64,000 bases of DNA from Patagioenas fasciata (GCF_037038585.1 NC_092520.1:148365104-148429103), one strand, 5' to 3'. Shown: positions 51,431 to 64,000, counted from the stretch's first letter. Numbers and translations are program-made. Notes: generated by a model not told the origin, from the letters alone.

Positions 51431-51521
51431 TTAGTTACAGCACAGACACGGAGCAGCTGGTTCAAGCTGGCTCTGAACTGCTGTACGGCAGCAATGGGTC
51501 CGTTCTGCCTGCTTTAACAGG
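51431..51521 (+). CDS. Putative exon of a small plus-strand gene
   Basis: A near-ideal acceptor (GTCTCTTTTCTTTTCAG) precedes 91 bases. One frame is open throughout: TT, then 29 codons (SYSTDTEQLVQAGSELLYG...), then GG before a GTAACA donor. The other two frames hit stops within the exon. The segment is polar, with an acidic-Gln start and a Gly/Ser-rich end. It joins the next exon through an 82-base intron whose 3' half is almost all C and T. No family recognised. Confidence 0.4.
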
Positions 51522-51603
51522 GTAACAAACGGCTGCCCCTTCTGGCATGCCCTTCCTCCTTTTTTATCTGCTGCTCTCAATCTCTCTTGTTCTCCATCTC
51601 CAG

Positions 51604-51670
51604 GGAGAGACAGAGAGTCTTCTGGCGATGTCAGCAAGGGGAAAAACATTGCTTTAAGTGTAAAATTTAA
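51604..51670 (+). CDS. Putative terminal coding exon, Cys-rich tail
   Basis: After TTCTCCATCTCCAG the exon reads G to finish a Gly codon, then 21 codons and TAA at 51,668-51,670. The tail ERQRVFWRCQQGEKHCFKCK carries three cysteines spaced C-x7-C-x2-C with a His beside the second. This is suggestive of a metal-binding end but below any known motif. With the two preceding exons the protein would be about 64 residues. Frames that ignore the chosen splice phase also end nearby, so coding status rests on phase and splice quality. Confidence 0.38.
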
Positions 51671-51862
51671 TCTGAGATAGCTATTGTCTCAGACAACACC
51701 ATCCTAAATGATTAAAAATGTAATGTAATAACTGGAGACAGGAACTGAGAAGAGAAAATACTGAATAAGCTTAAACATAGGCAGTGCTGCCAATTCTGCT
51801 TAAACTGAATAAAGGTCAGAAAATGACACTGCTTAAATAAAAGCCTTGCAGCGTGCCTCCCA
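51671..51862 (+). terminator. 3' UTR and two poly(A) signals, plus strand
   Basis: AATAAA occurs at 51,808-51,813 and 51,836-51,841, 138 and 166 bases after the stop codon of the small gene. A GT-rich element (AAGGTGTTGG) lies about 35 bases further, where a downstream element is expected. This agrees with cleavage near 51,855. Confidence 0.4.
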
Positions 51863-54800
51863 ACCTAGGCAAGGTGTTGGAACAGTTACCTACCGCTGTG
51901 TGGTGTGGTAACAGAGGTAACCAGTAAGCCACAGCTCACCCATTCAAGTGTGGGCACAAGCTGCACCATCTGGCTCCAAAGCTTTCTGTGGGGATGGTAA
52001 GAAATGCAGTGGTGGAGATTTGATTTAATTACTCCTGTTTGCATGTGGGAGGAACAACAGGAGCACTATGGAGGCCCACAGAGGTGTAGAAGGAAGGCAA
52101 GGACTACTGGTGAGGTTTGGCCTCAAGAAAAAGTGGAAGGAGTGCTTCTGGCACATGAAAGACTGGCAAGCGCTCATGCTGCTGGAGCCCTGAAGCATTC
52201 GGGAAAACAGGACTTTATAGGGCATCTTTGTTGAGCTTGTGAGAGAACAAACGGTTCACTTTGTATGTAAACCATTGTTTCTCCAGTAAATCTTTTTGTC
52301 TTAACCTTTTCTTCTCCAAATGGAAACAGCCTTCAGAAAACTTCATTTTGACTAACTCCCTGGGTGAGATTGTTTCTGTTGTTGCCTCTGGTCAAGTGTC
52401 TTTCTTTCTGCTGGAGTTGAAATTTATTTTCTTCTCAGTTACACAATAAATCTGTTTCTGGATCCAGTTTATGGCCTCTAGCTTTGGTTACTCTGAGTAC
52501 TACCTTGTGCTGTACCCCACAGTAAATCTGTGTAGTGACATATTTTTAGAGCATTAATGTACAGGATGCTGAGAAAGAAGATGCATGAACTCAGCATCTA
52601 ACAAAAATACATGTATAATATTTCTAAATATTACAAACATTAGCTTATTTAGAGCTACTTTGGACAGTACCTTCTTTGAGATATGACAGAAAAATGCCAT
52701 TCTCGGTTACATATGAACCTCCAAATAAAAACTAAAATTAAAATGCAGCTTATAGTATAGAAAATCCGTACTTAAACACATAGCTAACCAAGCCAAGTCC
52801 TGCCTAAATTGGAGTACAGCTCATCATACATTTTGAATCTTCTGTGAACTGCATATTGTATAACCCCCAAACCAGCTCTGCCAGCAGGGAAGTATAATGA
52901 AGAACAAGAACTGATACAGCAAAAGACAGAGTAGGATACTAATTAGAGAAGAATCTCACTCATCTCAGGCCTTCATGCAGATTCCAGATGAAAAGTCTCC
53001 TCTGATGGCAGCAGCAGTTAAAATGCACAAAGCAGCTGCAATGTGTGCAACCAAGATACACAGACCAAGCAAGCAAATTCGAGGAAGATACTTAACCTTG
53101 GTTAAATCAGTGGGCAAACACAGAATTCAACATTCAAAACCAAAATGTTACTTTCAGCCTGAGGCTGCAGACTCTGGCTTCTTAGCCTGGGGAGTGGTTT
53201 ACAAAGATGAGAGGAACTCAAGCCTAATGTTTGTTCCTGTGCAGCACCCAGTGTGTGTGTCAGCATAGGGTGGGAATCCTGAATTTATAGCACAGAGCTG
53301 GCTTACACCGAAAAATGCACCCAGCTTTCCTGTTACTTGCTCCCTATCGAGAAGTCTAGAACACATAGTATCTTAGGAATAGCTTTACTTCCCCTTGAGA
53401 AGGAGCTGCGGGGTCAACAGCATGAAACATCAAACATCAGAACAGGGTCAAACATTAGAAGTAACCCATGATGAGCACTCCAGGAGGGTTAGACAAATCC
53501 TAGGTATTAACTGCTGGAACGAAAAAAGGGTGGGTAGGTAGCCCTCAGCAGAAAATCCATGGCAGTTTCTTTTCACACAGACAGTAATGTTTCTAATACA
53601 GATTTCTGTTCTCTCTTGCTTGACTGTATAAGAGGGAATGCTGCTGTGTTTTGTTTCCTCATGTTGTCATTTTTGGCCCTATCAAAGATAGTTATGGGGA
53701 CTACCCAGCAGCAGGTTTTGTCCACTGCCAGCCTCTGTAATAAAGAATCCTATTTATACCCCATACAGCCAGGGTTTCTTTCTCTGCCACGCAGAAGTCC
53801 ACCAGATGAACACTAAGAAGTAGTTCTGCAAGAACAGCACTATGATAATCAAAGCAAGAAACATTCCTGCTAGTACTGCCTCGATGTTAATTTTCTCTTA
53901 ACCTCTTTTTCTTTTTTGCCTGTACAGAAGCATTTTGTCTATTGCAAGCTAATTCTTGGAATTTATTGAAATCATATTGAGATAAAGCTATCACACATCT
54001 CCCTTAGTATTACTGAGGGATTGCTGCTTAGAGGGAGTAATGGAGTAATTTAATAAGTTTTGTTAGATAATTCTTGCGGAATGGCATAATTTAACAAAGA
54101 CTGATTGCTTTTACAAGTCAGAATATTCTTCACTATCATGGCCACGAGTTAATGAAATACATTTCCCACTATCCAATTAACGTCAAACATTCAGATACCA
54201 TCAGCAACCGTGCTTTAGCTTTGATTTGGTTTAACTACAGGTGAAAACAGTCACATTAGTAAAAAGGAGAAAGCAAGCTATGCTTGAGAAAATGTTCTAC
54301 TCTTCTGTTTCTTCTTTCCTTTTGCAGTGAAAGCCAACAGTCACTACAAAAAAAAATAAAGTTTAAAAACCATGGTCTAAGCTCCCCAGTTGAGACATTT
54401 TAGTGGGGCAGGAGTGACAGCTCTTTTAGGTGTACCCCACATCCAAAATCAATAGTCTCTCCAGCATTTTTGCCAGATCATATTAAATTAACTGTCGAAA
54501 AGTCATCTAAATTAGGCAAAGCTGCTCCTGGCAAGGCCCACAAGTTCCTTGTGGTCTGACAGGAGAATACCTGCCAGCAAGATGCTGTGAGTTATTTTTC
54601 CAAGGGGTCACTGGGGAGCCGGCAGTGGCTTGTGCTAATCTGCTGGTGATGGCAGCAGCCAGCTCTGAGCCACTATCTCTTCTGAGTCCTGCAATTTCTC
54701 CTTTTTCTAAGGGTCCCATGCCTGGTGAGGTGATGGGAAAGTTGGTAGTGACTCCTGGGGAAAAGACGACAGCTTGTGTGGAAGGAGCTGGTGGTTGCTA

Positions 54801-57800
54801 TGAGCTGTTCTTCTGTCCGCATGGAAATGTGCGTCTGTGAAATGAAGTGCTCTTTGCTATGGCTTTGCATTTATTCCCAATGCCAAGACTCAGCTCTGCT
54901 CTCTTTCGTTGGTGCTATGACATACGGAATCGGACTTTGCTTGAAGAGCTGTGTACTGCTAAGGTGCTGTATACATTAAATGTTAACCACTGTCTCTCTA
55001 TGAATGCTTACCTAAACAGTAAAGCAAAATGTTTTGGTTCTCTCCTTAACAAGTCAGCACCTGGAGAGCAATTGGCTGATAAAACACATTGTGGAAAGAA
55101 AGGTGTAATTATTACTTCCAGCTCTGAAAGAGAATATACTGGTATATTGCAATACTCCCTTAACTATGTTTCTTTTCCTTATTGTAAAAACCAAGCTGTC
55201 AGGTACTTAAGATCGCTTCTAATGGGGCATATGGTACACGCACAGCAGTTCCAGCATGCTTCTCAATAATTTATAGTGACTTAAACCAGAGAGACTTCAA
55301 AGCTGTTGCTGCATTTGCAGGCTCCTCTAAGTTAGCTTCAGCCACCATTGTTTTCCTTCATTCTGTTCCACATTCCACAAACTCCCTTGGATCTTTTAGG
55401 GCTGAAATGTGATTATTTGGAGCAAAGGCTGTGAACAGGATATAAATGCGGCTGCTGTTCCACTTAAACTTGCTCTTGTATCCTGAATCTCAAAAATAGC
55501 ATTCCATTCATATTTATAATTTTTAAAATGTGTTTTTACCTCCAGAGTTTTCATGTTGTCTAATTTTGGAACTCAGTACTTCAAGTGAGCCTTACATTAT
55601 ACATCCGAGGCTTTATGCACTGCAAATGGCTGTAACTTTACCATGCTGAAATGTGCCATGCTTTTATATTCAAGCATAAATAGCACTAAGTGTAACTGCA
55701 TGAATGAGGGCCTGAAACTCCAGAATCTTAATTGGAGCTCTGTCATGGTTTTATATTCATGATTTTGAACAGAGTCTTTAGTGGCTTGCAGTCACTTTAA
55801 AGGAAATCCATGTTCTCCACCAAAAAAAAGAACATCTATATTTTACTGAGCTAGCGTTGCTGGAGGAAGAAAAGTTTTCCCATGTTTAGGCAATGTTTTC
55901 TTCTCAGGCCTAGTGAGTCAAATGGCCTTTTTGGTTTACAGGCCTGGCGGACACTCAGAAGGAGGGCATAGGGCTAAGAAAATTAAAAGCAGACCGTGTA
56001 TGTTAAACCTCAGCTATTTATAGTGAGTATCTATTAATATCAAGCACCACAGGAAAAGGGAACAAGCTGTGAACCAACTCAAGCACTTGAGCTGTGCAGG
56101 TTCTGGGGTGGAGCTTGTACCACATGGACTAAACAACTCATCTTGCTGAGAGCACCTGCATCTGAAACCACTTTGGTATTCTAGTGTGTGCAGAGTGGAC
56201 GTATGTGGAGACGTAAAGGGTTACCTGTAAAGAAACTTGGCTCACTTTGTGGAGTGTTGATGTTTTCCCATCACACAGTCTCAATTTGTCTGTCTGTAGG
56301 CAGAGAGATAACAGTACCCATTTTGCAAAGATATTTTGGGAACGAATTAATATGCACAGTGCGCTCTGAAGATAAAAAGAGCTACTTTGCATTTGGCTTA
56401 GATAACAAAAACCTTTGAAAGCAGTAGTGGCTTCACAGAGGCATTTTCTTTTTAAGTAATGTAGGACTTTGAGATTGCTGGCATTTGAATGCAGTGCATT
56501 TATATAAGTTCTAATTTTACATTTTGCATGGCTGAAGCTGAGTCACAAGCTGGTCATGAAATCACTCACCAGTTGCATGTTCAAATTGCATGACATACTC
56601 CATGTTATGTCCACAGTCCTGTTGTCTGCTCCACAGAGGTGAATGCCCAATCCAGATGGAGCCTACTAAAGTCAGTGGAGCTTTGCTGCAACCCAGGGAT
56701 GTCTTAAAATCAAATTTCAAAGCAACAAATTGAATGGCAGGTCCATTCATTCAGGTCAAAGCAAGTTTCCCAACCAACTGTAAATGACATGGGTCAAAGG
56801 CTTGATGGTAGCATCTGTATAGCTACGACGAACAGCTGCCACTTCATCTTAGAGCACTAACAAGCTGTAGCACTGTAGAAAGAGCTACCTTGGATGGATC
56901 AGCATTGAGCCATCTGAGTTTACAGAGGTCATCTATCTCTAACAGAGGCTCCTTATTGCTGTAGCAAAGCCAGTTAGTCTTGTACAGGGGACAGAAGACA
57001 ACCTCTGTGCTATAAAAACAGTAGCTGTTTTTCTCCTATGGTCCTCTCATCTCTGTGAGGAGGAACAAGATATTGGGCCTACATCTTCTGCACTCAGAAT
57101 TTGATCATCAAGGGAGCTCTGTACTCATGTAGCTTTCCATACCATATTCCTAATCTGTGTAAATAGCTTCAGTTTTAATACCTTAACCAATATGACAGCA
57201 TTGAATAGCAAACATTGATTTCCTTGAGAGAGGTCATAAACACTTAAAAAGATGACAGCTCTCTCCACGTGGGGCATCCTATGAACTAATTTCAATGGAC
57301 ACAACTGTCTCATTGTTTATTTCCAAAGTTCCCTGATAACTCAGTTCAGGGAGATGAAAGGGCTTCTCTCTCCCCTGATATGGAGCTTTCTCACAAATAA
57401 CACTTTCTCAATAATGTATTATATATTTTTATTTATTTATTTACTTACTTACTTATTTATTTTTTCTGTAAAACCAGCCACCAAACCTTATTCCTGAAGT
57501 TAGAAACCTCCAATAAGATAGAAGAGAATTTATAAATAATAATGAGTGTAATGTGCATTTTCTAATATACTGCTGTAGTCAAGAAGGAATCATTCTTGCA
57601 AAGGTCAATATTTTTTACTGGGTTATTAAGTTTCTGCTGAGTTGTCAACTATAGTATAAGCCTCCTTTTTGTGCAAAGTTAGGACTTTTTTCTTTCATTC
57701 AGGAAATCATTCAAACTTAACACTGAGAGGAAAGTAGTTGTGCCTGTGCCTTTAGCATACACAAATAGATGAGAGCTGGCTTTATTCCAAATGTTTTTAC

Positions 57801-59503
57801 GAGGATTCACATTATCTATTTTAGCTCCCTTTCCCCCCTGTATTTTGTTCTCTATATAAAATCTTCTCTGTTTGTAATTCACAGGCTGCTAGCAGATGTG
57901 GATGTCAGGCCCTATGATATGGCTCTCTTCATAATTGGTACCTCTGTTCTCTCTGTTTCAACCTTGTTCAAAATTATTTAGTCATTTTTTGTGCTCAACC
58001 TGAGTTGCCAGTGGCCTGTCAGTGCTTTATGGTGTTAAGAGAGTCAGACTATGGCTCCTGCTGCCTTTAGGTGTAGCCGGGAGTGTTTGGTGTTTCTCTA
58101 AGTGTAACTGCAGGATTTATCAAGGGAGGTATCCAGAAACAAAGACTTGCGGTGGCAGTCACTGTAAACTTTAGCTGGGGATCATTTCCATTATCATCTG
58201 ATATATCTTTACAGGCAAACCAATAGGTCATTTGTCAGAAATTACCTCCTGCTCTCCTACTCCAGAACAAGGGGTAACGGTGCTTCTCAAAGGAGATACT
58301 ATGCAGACATGTTCTTTGGAAACAAAAAAGATCTTTTAATTATCATTATTATTTTTAACCCCAACTATTTCAGTGATCTTACTCATACCATTGCCTCTCA
58401 GGGAGCTGCACAGGACCTGCTGGAGGGATGACACATAGGAAGGGGAAGAGGAAGGAGCAATATGGTTTAGAAGTTTAGAAGTTTCTCTAACCAACTTTTC
58501 CATGAGAACGTTCACATAAGGGGCAACTCTGTGCAACTGCTTTCAAAGCAAATACTCTGAGGAAGAAAGGTCTGCTTCCCCCTTTTTTTTTTTCAATTCT
58601 CAAAAATTATTTTAGTTTAAAATCGAAGGGGAGGAACAATCGGAGTAAGAAAAATTTATCTTGAGCAGTCACACTTCTGCAAAACTGATCCTGCAACACC
58701 ACTGCCAAAGGCACTTCTGCAATGAACACAGATAAGGTGGGAGACCTTCCCTTTCCCTGCTAGGTGGAAAAAGGAAGAAAAGAGAGAAGTGGCAAGAACT
58801 TAGATAAGTGACAGTTCTCGATCTGCATTTCTGTCACCATGCACAAATTCTGTTACAAGCCAAAGTACCTCACCAGCCAGCCAGGAACAAACCCAGCCCT
58901 CCAATAGCTGCTATTGAGTCAAACATGACAGCAGGTGTGGAGGCACAGTCTTTCCTCCAGGCTCTTCCCTTTTCCTGGCCCATTTCTATAAGCTGGACAT
59001 TTGCTATCCCCCAGCGATCCTGCCAGCCGTGAGGGGCCATGTTCCCGGACCACCATGGGACTGGCTACTGAGGGAGGATTTTGACCCCCGGGCTGTCAGA
59101 ACAAGGCTCTTGCACAAGGGATGAAAGACGTTTCTTACTTAAAAAAGCCGGTACGGTGCGCTGTACTGTGCACGGCACTCCCGAGCCGATCTTATGCCAA
59201 CTTCAGCTCTTCCTTTGCTTCCACATCCCCTGAGGGTGGAGATTTGCATCTCACAAAGCACTATTGTACTGAGACTTTGTGCAGATGTTGCAGCATTTCA
59301 GAGATTACTCAAATCTGTTGGAAACAGTATATAGGGAATCGGTCTGTATTTTAGTGTCTGCCTCAATGTCAGAAAACAGAGGAAGCATCTTTGCTTTAAT
59401 TCTGATTCCCTTTTCCTTTAACGTTGCTTTATTTCTCTTCTCAATTTCCTGTCCTTTAATTCTGATAACTTTTCAACTTCCAGTTACGGATCTTTAGGAA
59501 CTA
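51863..59503. other. Non-coding stretch, T-rich on the plus strand
   Basis: No gene recognised. It includes open frames at 52,975-53,268 and 54,847-55,269 (plus) without full splice support, a T-run near 58,582 and the ATTT/ACTT repeat at 57.4 kb. The block 58,985-59,200 has a few CpGs and may be an exon or small regulatory patch. T-runs dominate over A-runs on this strand. Confidence 0.35.
57425..57463. repeat. (ATTT)n/(ACTT)n compound microsatellite
   Basis: TTTA units, then three TTAC units, then TTTA units again, ending in a T-run. Confidence 0.85.
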
Positions 59504-59509
59504 AATAAA
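59504..59509 (+). terminator. AATAAA poly(A) signal, plus strand
   Basis: AATAAA (within AAATAAATGC) on the plus strand, 92 bases from a minus-strand AATAAA. A possible end of a rightward transcript; no terminal exon is proven. Confidence 0.25.
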
Positions 59510-59600
59510 TGCAAAAGTATAAGCCAAGCCAACACACTTCAAACTGACATAAATAGAAGTAGACAAGACAGCATTGAATTAAATGAACAAAAATGGCCAG

Positions 59601-59606
59601 TTTATT
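59601..59606 (-). terminator. AATAAA poly(A) signal, minus strand
   Basis: AATAAA read on the minus strand in GTGAATAAACTGG. With the plus-strand signal at 59,504 it forms a tail-to-tail pair, as at the junction of convergent genes. Confidence 0.3.
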
Positions 59607-62600
59607 CACTGGAACAGTTATGTATTACACTGTAATTTTAATTGGAACGTAAAGATGTAAGAATCAGTATATTGGCTTCTTTTAATTATTTTCTTCAGCA
59701 CTAGAGTGTTTTTCCCAACCATTTGACTGCATGATCATATTAGACATGTACAAGCACAGACTTTATGAATCCCTCACGAGGCATTAATCTAGGATTGTCT
59801 ACAAGGACGAGTTAACATGGGAATTACTTCAATTTTAAAAACAAATGATGCATTTTTGGAAACGAGTTATTTAACTTCTTTGCTTTTAGCATAAAGTAGC
59901 AACAAGAAGAGTTTCCAATATTCAGTCCTTAGCAAATGAACATAGATACTTTTATATTCTTCACCATCTAGAAACACTCCATCATTTAACCCCAAGAAGG
60001 CAGGACAACATAATGTCAATTCAACATAGGAGTAGCTGAGATATTACAGCAGTACACATACAGTATACAAATTTGTGTTTGTCACAAACTCCACCAATGT
60101 TAAAACTCTTTTGAAAGGAACACAGCAATCTGTATGGTTCGTCAGATACAGAACATCATGCAAATGGAAACATTCAATAGATTACAAAAGTCACAAAACA
60201 GCAGTTTTCTTTTTTCTTTCTTTTTAAATTGTTTACAAAGGATTGAGTTAATTAACCCTGTAACAGTCAAACCGCAGGGCTGAAAATCAATAGGGCAATA
60301 AGTAATAAAATGGACTTAAGTTATCCGCTGTCATAGCACACATAGCCATATCTGTGAATAGAAAAAGAAAAGCTAGATTACTGTTATTTCTTATTCGCAG
60401 CTGATAACAACTCAGCTAGCAAGCCAGACTACTTGAGACTTTTATCAATCGCTTGCATTTACTGATTTCCAAAATATTACTGAAATCCAATAACCATATA
60501 ATCAATAAAAACTTTTAAACTCAGTTTACTAATGCTGAGAAAAAACATACACTCTTCTCCACTCTTTCTTTTACAGGAAATCATGATAATCAAAACAAAT
60601 ACAGAGCTTTGTAGAAAGACATTTTTGAAATACAAGGCCCTATCACCCAGAGTCTGCCCGCACATTAACTCCAGTCATGGAATATAGGATTTTTCATTTA
60701 CCTTTTGCCAGTTTGTCACTTGGTTGCGATCAGATTTCATGAAGGGGATTTTCAAGAGCTCCACAGGAAACGGATTAAAATCCAATAAGGATTTAAGCTG
60801 TGCACCTCAGAATGAAAGACACAAACTCTCTGTGATAGTCCTCTTGCCTTTTAAGCAAGAGGAGTATGCAGATTGCACAAAAAATAAGAATTTTCTAGCT
60901 TAATTATGGATATGGAAAAGCTACCTGATGTTAAGAATCTCATGTACACATTTTAAATTGCATATTTAGATGCATTTGTGCCTGAAGGCAGAAGGCAATT
61001 ACTTTTTTGTTTCTTTTGCACAGGATGCTTAATTGTACTAAAATAAAACCTCTAGTGGCTAAAAAAAGTCTGAATATTGTATATCCCTTCAGACTCACTG
61101 CACACACAGCAAGGGAGAACTGAAGAAAAGTGATGACTGGAATTTTTAAAGAGGTAACTGTAGCAATTATCACACTTCAAAGGTAAAACTTCTGTGCCTG
61201 TCGTTCTTAAACAAAGATTTCTGAAGTACAAAAGAAATACATTTATTGTAACCTCAGTGGATATGCATCTTCTGCCAAAGAAAGGAACAGACTTAAAAGG
61301 GCTGATAAAATCTATACATTATGATGATGATGATGATCAATTGAGCTATAGTGGAATTGGTAGCACAACTACAGACTTTGGCATCGCACGCTGAACGATA
61401 AGGTTGGTATCAAAATGAGGGCCTGGACTCATGAGTGTTGTTCCCAGGGTGATGAGGACTGGGTCATATTTTGTTAACGGTTTACTTAAGTATTTGCAAC
61501 AAAATGATAATGAGCAGCCTTCATAGGTGAGGTCATATTTCATAAGTGAGGTTATATTTTGTAACAGAATCTCCTTTCTGTTCACACTTAATATGGAAAA
61601 TGGCTTAAACAAGTTCACAATATTTTAAAATAAACTGAAAGTCATCTTGGCATTAAAAATTGCAGCATTACCTTAATTACAGTTTCATCCTATGAACCCT
61701 ACTGTATAGCTATGGTTACATTAATTTAGTGAAAAATGTGGATGGGGAAAGCACAGAGGTGCCAACCTGTCAATCAGATCAATAGAAAGAATATCACTAT
61801 TGCCTTCATCTAGGAGGCAAAAACTTCTATACGATTAGCATGAAAAATGGTAATATTTCTTCTTTCTGTAAAACCTCAATTTATCTCCTGACTGATAGAA
61901 AATATATTTTCGATACTATTATGTTTTACAATTTTTTTTTTTTTTTACTCTCCTTATATTTCATTTTTATGTTTGCTTTTATTTTTTTTTCCCCATGCAT
62001 TTCCAATAAACTGAATTTCTAGGAGTGGATCATTTCACTGAACAAGGAATATTTTTTCAATCCATCAGAAAATAAAACCCAAACCAAAATGCCCCAGGAC
62101 TGAATAGGCTATTCCAAATCCAAAGAAATCTCAAGGCCATCATAGAGAAAAAAAAGCTGCATTTCAGATACAAAAGTCAGAGCACGATTTGAATTGCTTC
62201 TTTACTGCGCAGGACACATTTCAGCGTTTCTGAGTATACTCAAGCCTTACAAACACACGTATCATTTTTTTCTTAATCTTTACAAATCAGATTAGATATC
62301 AACACATCATAAATTAATTATAAATGGGCAAAATATAATATTTTGCAACCCTTAAAAAACAGGCTTTTTTTTCTGGTCTGCATTTAAATATTTCCTACAA
62401 AATCTCTCACGCAGTTATATGTTATCGATCACTATGTAACAAAGAAGAGCTTATCACCTCAAGTTCAAGATACATATTTTATTTTGTACTGGTTAACTGA
62501 CAAAAGTTGTCCCAGGGACCTACACAGTTTTATAACTTACAATGCAATAACTACAGCCATTTGTACATCTAAGTTGTTTATTTTCTAGTTCTCTTATATT

Positions 62601-63204
62601 TCCACCACTCAAGTTTAATTACATATTAAAAAATGTAAATTAAAAACTTAGAAATGAAGAATTTAAAGCTTAAGAGAATAAAAAAATGTAATAAACCCAT
62701 TTACTTCTATAAAACAGGTTCACAATTTCCATACCATTGGATGCTGCTCCATAACTGTGGATCCACGTGGACACACCAGTACAATGTTGCGATTTCCCAC
62801 AGTTGCTCTGCAAATCACAGCTGGAAACAAGTATGTTTCTAAACAACTGTTCTGATGTAACTTTTTTTTCCAATAAATTCGTATCTATATAGAAAGGAAA
62901 TGTATTTCACTGATTTTTTTGTTTTTTAACTTAAATTCAGGGAAAATCTGTTTGATTTGGATATGAAAATAGGAAAAACTATTCCAAGTGCAGCTTGCAG
63001 TAACTGTATTCAAAATGCAATGCAATTTATTTTTCTTTTTAACAATATACAGTAGCTGTCTTTGTTGGACACAGACATGGCCACTGTACGATATTCATAC
63101 ACCAGTTTGACAAAGTCAGGAATTCTGAGATGCTTTTTGAAGGCAGCATTTGTCTCAGACAAAATGGTTTGGTTTGGTTGTTTTTTTTCAAATAAAAAAA
63201 TCAA
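59607..63204 (-). other. Possible long 3' UTR of a minus-strand gene
   Basis: About 3.6 kb that is A/C-rich on the plus strand (T/G-rich on the minus), AT-rich and free of recognised repeats. A minus-strand open segment at 63,204-63,010 (text FVKLVYEYRTVAMSV) is followed by a Pumilio-like TGTATATT and AATAAA at 63,031-63,026. A proximal signal there and a distal one at 59,606 would give two UTR lengths. The gene body would lie right of the window. The coding frame of the open segment is ambiguous because a second frame is open nearly as far. Confidence 0.22.
61319..61337. repeat. (ATG)n trinucleotide repeat
   Basis: Five to six perfect GAT/ATG units. Confidence 0.75.
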
Positions 63205-63658
63205 AATAGCAGCTAATCTCAGTGTCAGACAGTATGATAGAGCTGAACAAGTTTTTACTGGGCTTTTCTATGACACGACAACACATACGTTAAGTATGAT
63301 ACTGAATAGTAATGTAAAAGTTTACAAGAAGCATGCAAACTGCATGAAAACTGAACTCGAAACACTGCCAAGTGTTGTCTGTTTGATCTGATCAGAATTA
63401 GATGTCAGTTTGTTCCTATTTTTTTCCACCTCTGAATATTTTGTTACAATAGCTCAGCTGCTTTGCCAAGGTTACACGACACACACGGTTGATGACATAG
63501 AGTATTTCTATTTACAGCACCTTTGTTACTGGTACTATGGTAAGAATGATTTGTTAGGCACACTGAGTGGTCACCGATTCTTTCCTCTGCTGATGTTTCG
63601 TGTATCGTAATATTTGGTAAGCATTGTTACTAACAGCAGACTGACTTCGTTTTCTCAG

Positions 63659-63721
63659 ATTCAGGCAGAATATGAAAGAATTATTCCAATCACACCTGCA
63701 GCAGCAAATTTTTTTCCCTAG
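63659..63721 (+). CDS. Candidate terminal exon, plus strand
   Basis: The strong acceptor CTGACTTCGTTTTCTCAG is followed by 20 open codons (IQAEYERIIPITPAAANFFP) and TAG. AATAAA lies at 63,787-63,792, only 66 bases beyond the stop. Acceptor, open frame, stop and close poly(A) signal together resemble a compact last exon. No upstream partner exon was found and the peptide is not recognised, so a non-coding RNA or chance remains possible. Confidence 0.25.
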   Translation: MQAEYERIIPITPAAANFFP

Positions 63722-64000
63722 CTGCTCTGCACCTTAGGCTGTACTGTGTTTCCCACTTGTAGGTCATACGTATGCTGCAGAGAAGGAATAAAGGCATGGA
63801 AATATCTAAGCCTTTCTTCTGTAACTAAATTAAGGCCACCTGACAAAGCAAGGAGTCTGCTAATTACCAACAAGTAGGCAGGTAGGCAGTACTGCAGCCT
63901 TGTTTTCTAGCTGATGACCAGATGGGAAGCCCAGAGATGCTGAACTGTGACCCCCTACTTAGCCACTTGCCTTGCTGTCAGGTACTGTGCAAAATAAATT

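Noticed and set aside
52975-53268. 97-codon plus-strand frame after a TCATCTCAG acceptor-like site
   Set aside because: Its phase does not continue the small gene ending at 51,670 and the donor is poor.
54847-55269. 140-codon plus-strand frame
   Set aside because: No splice or promoter context and no recognised domain; length is within what a 64-kb six-frame scan can give by chance.
1-64000. CRISPR arrays, phage, toxin-antitoxin or other prokaryotic systems
   Set aside because: No spaced direct repeats, operons or dense coding; the repeats and CpG island mark vertebrate nuclear DNA.

Overview
The window reads as nuclear DNA of a bird, probably a songbird. It is AT-rich and mostly non-coding, with one CpG island, CR1-family LINE fragments and a solo LTR whose ends and body look like avian ERVL LTRs. 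No operons, ribosome-binding sites, CRISPR arrays, tRNAs or rRNAs were seen, and no undescribed multi-gene system can be supported. No protein-coding gene could be named. The gene models below are ab initio readings of splice signals, reading frame and exon phase, made by eye.

Layout. (1) 1-10.7 kb: a set of short minus-strand segments with splice-like borders whose phases join from 10,703 down to a stop at 3,011. The best pair is 4,442-4,528 plus 4,164-4,258. A small GC-richer patch lies at 6.05-6.34 kb. (2) 10.7-47.7 kb: intron-like or intergenic AT-rich DNA with A-runs, microsatellites and CR1 fragments (18.6, 18.9-19.8, 22.5-23.4, 23.7, 27.5 and 31.6 kb). The CR1 copy at 18.9-19.8 kb is split by a 654-bp solo LTR (19,037-19,690) flanked by a 5-bp duplication, CCCTC. 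The 22.5-23.4 kb copy keeps a piece of reverse-transcriptase frame with an ADD core. (3) 47.7-48.85 kb: a CpG island with GC-box and E2F-like motifs and several splice donors on the minus strand, one on the plus strand. It is the only clear promoter. (4) 50.8-51.9 kb: a compact plus-strand set of three exon-like blocks, with an 82-bp intron and two AATAAA signals, that could encode a roughly 64-residue protein. (5) 51.9-59.5 kb: non-coding, T-rich on the plus strand. (6) 59.5-64 kb: AATAAA signals facing each other about 100 bp apart, then A/C-rich DNA that could be the 3' UTR of a minus-strand gene lying mainly to the right, and a small plus-strand terminal-exon-like block at 63.66 kb.

Overall reading. 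Left of the island long homopolymers are mostly A on the plus strand; right of it they are mostly T. Vertebrate transcribed strands tend to be T-rich, so the simplest model is a bidirectional CpG-island promoter: one transcript runs left on the minus strand and another runs right on the plus strand, until a convergent gene near 59.5 kb. This is inference; transcript data or an avian protein search would decide it.
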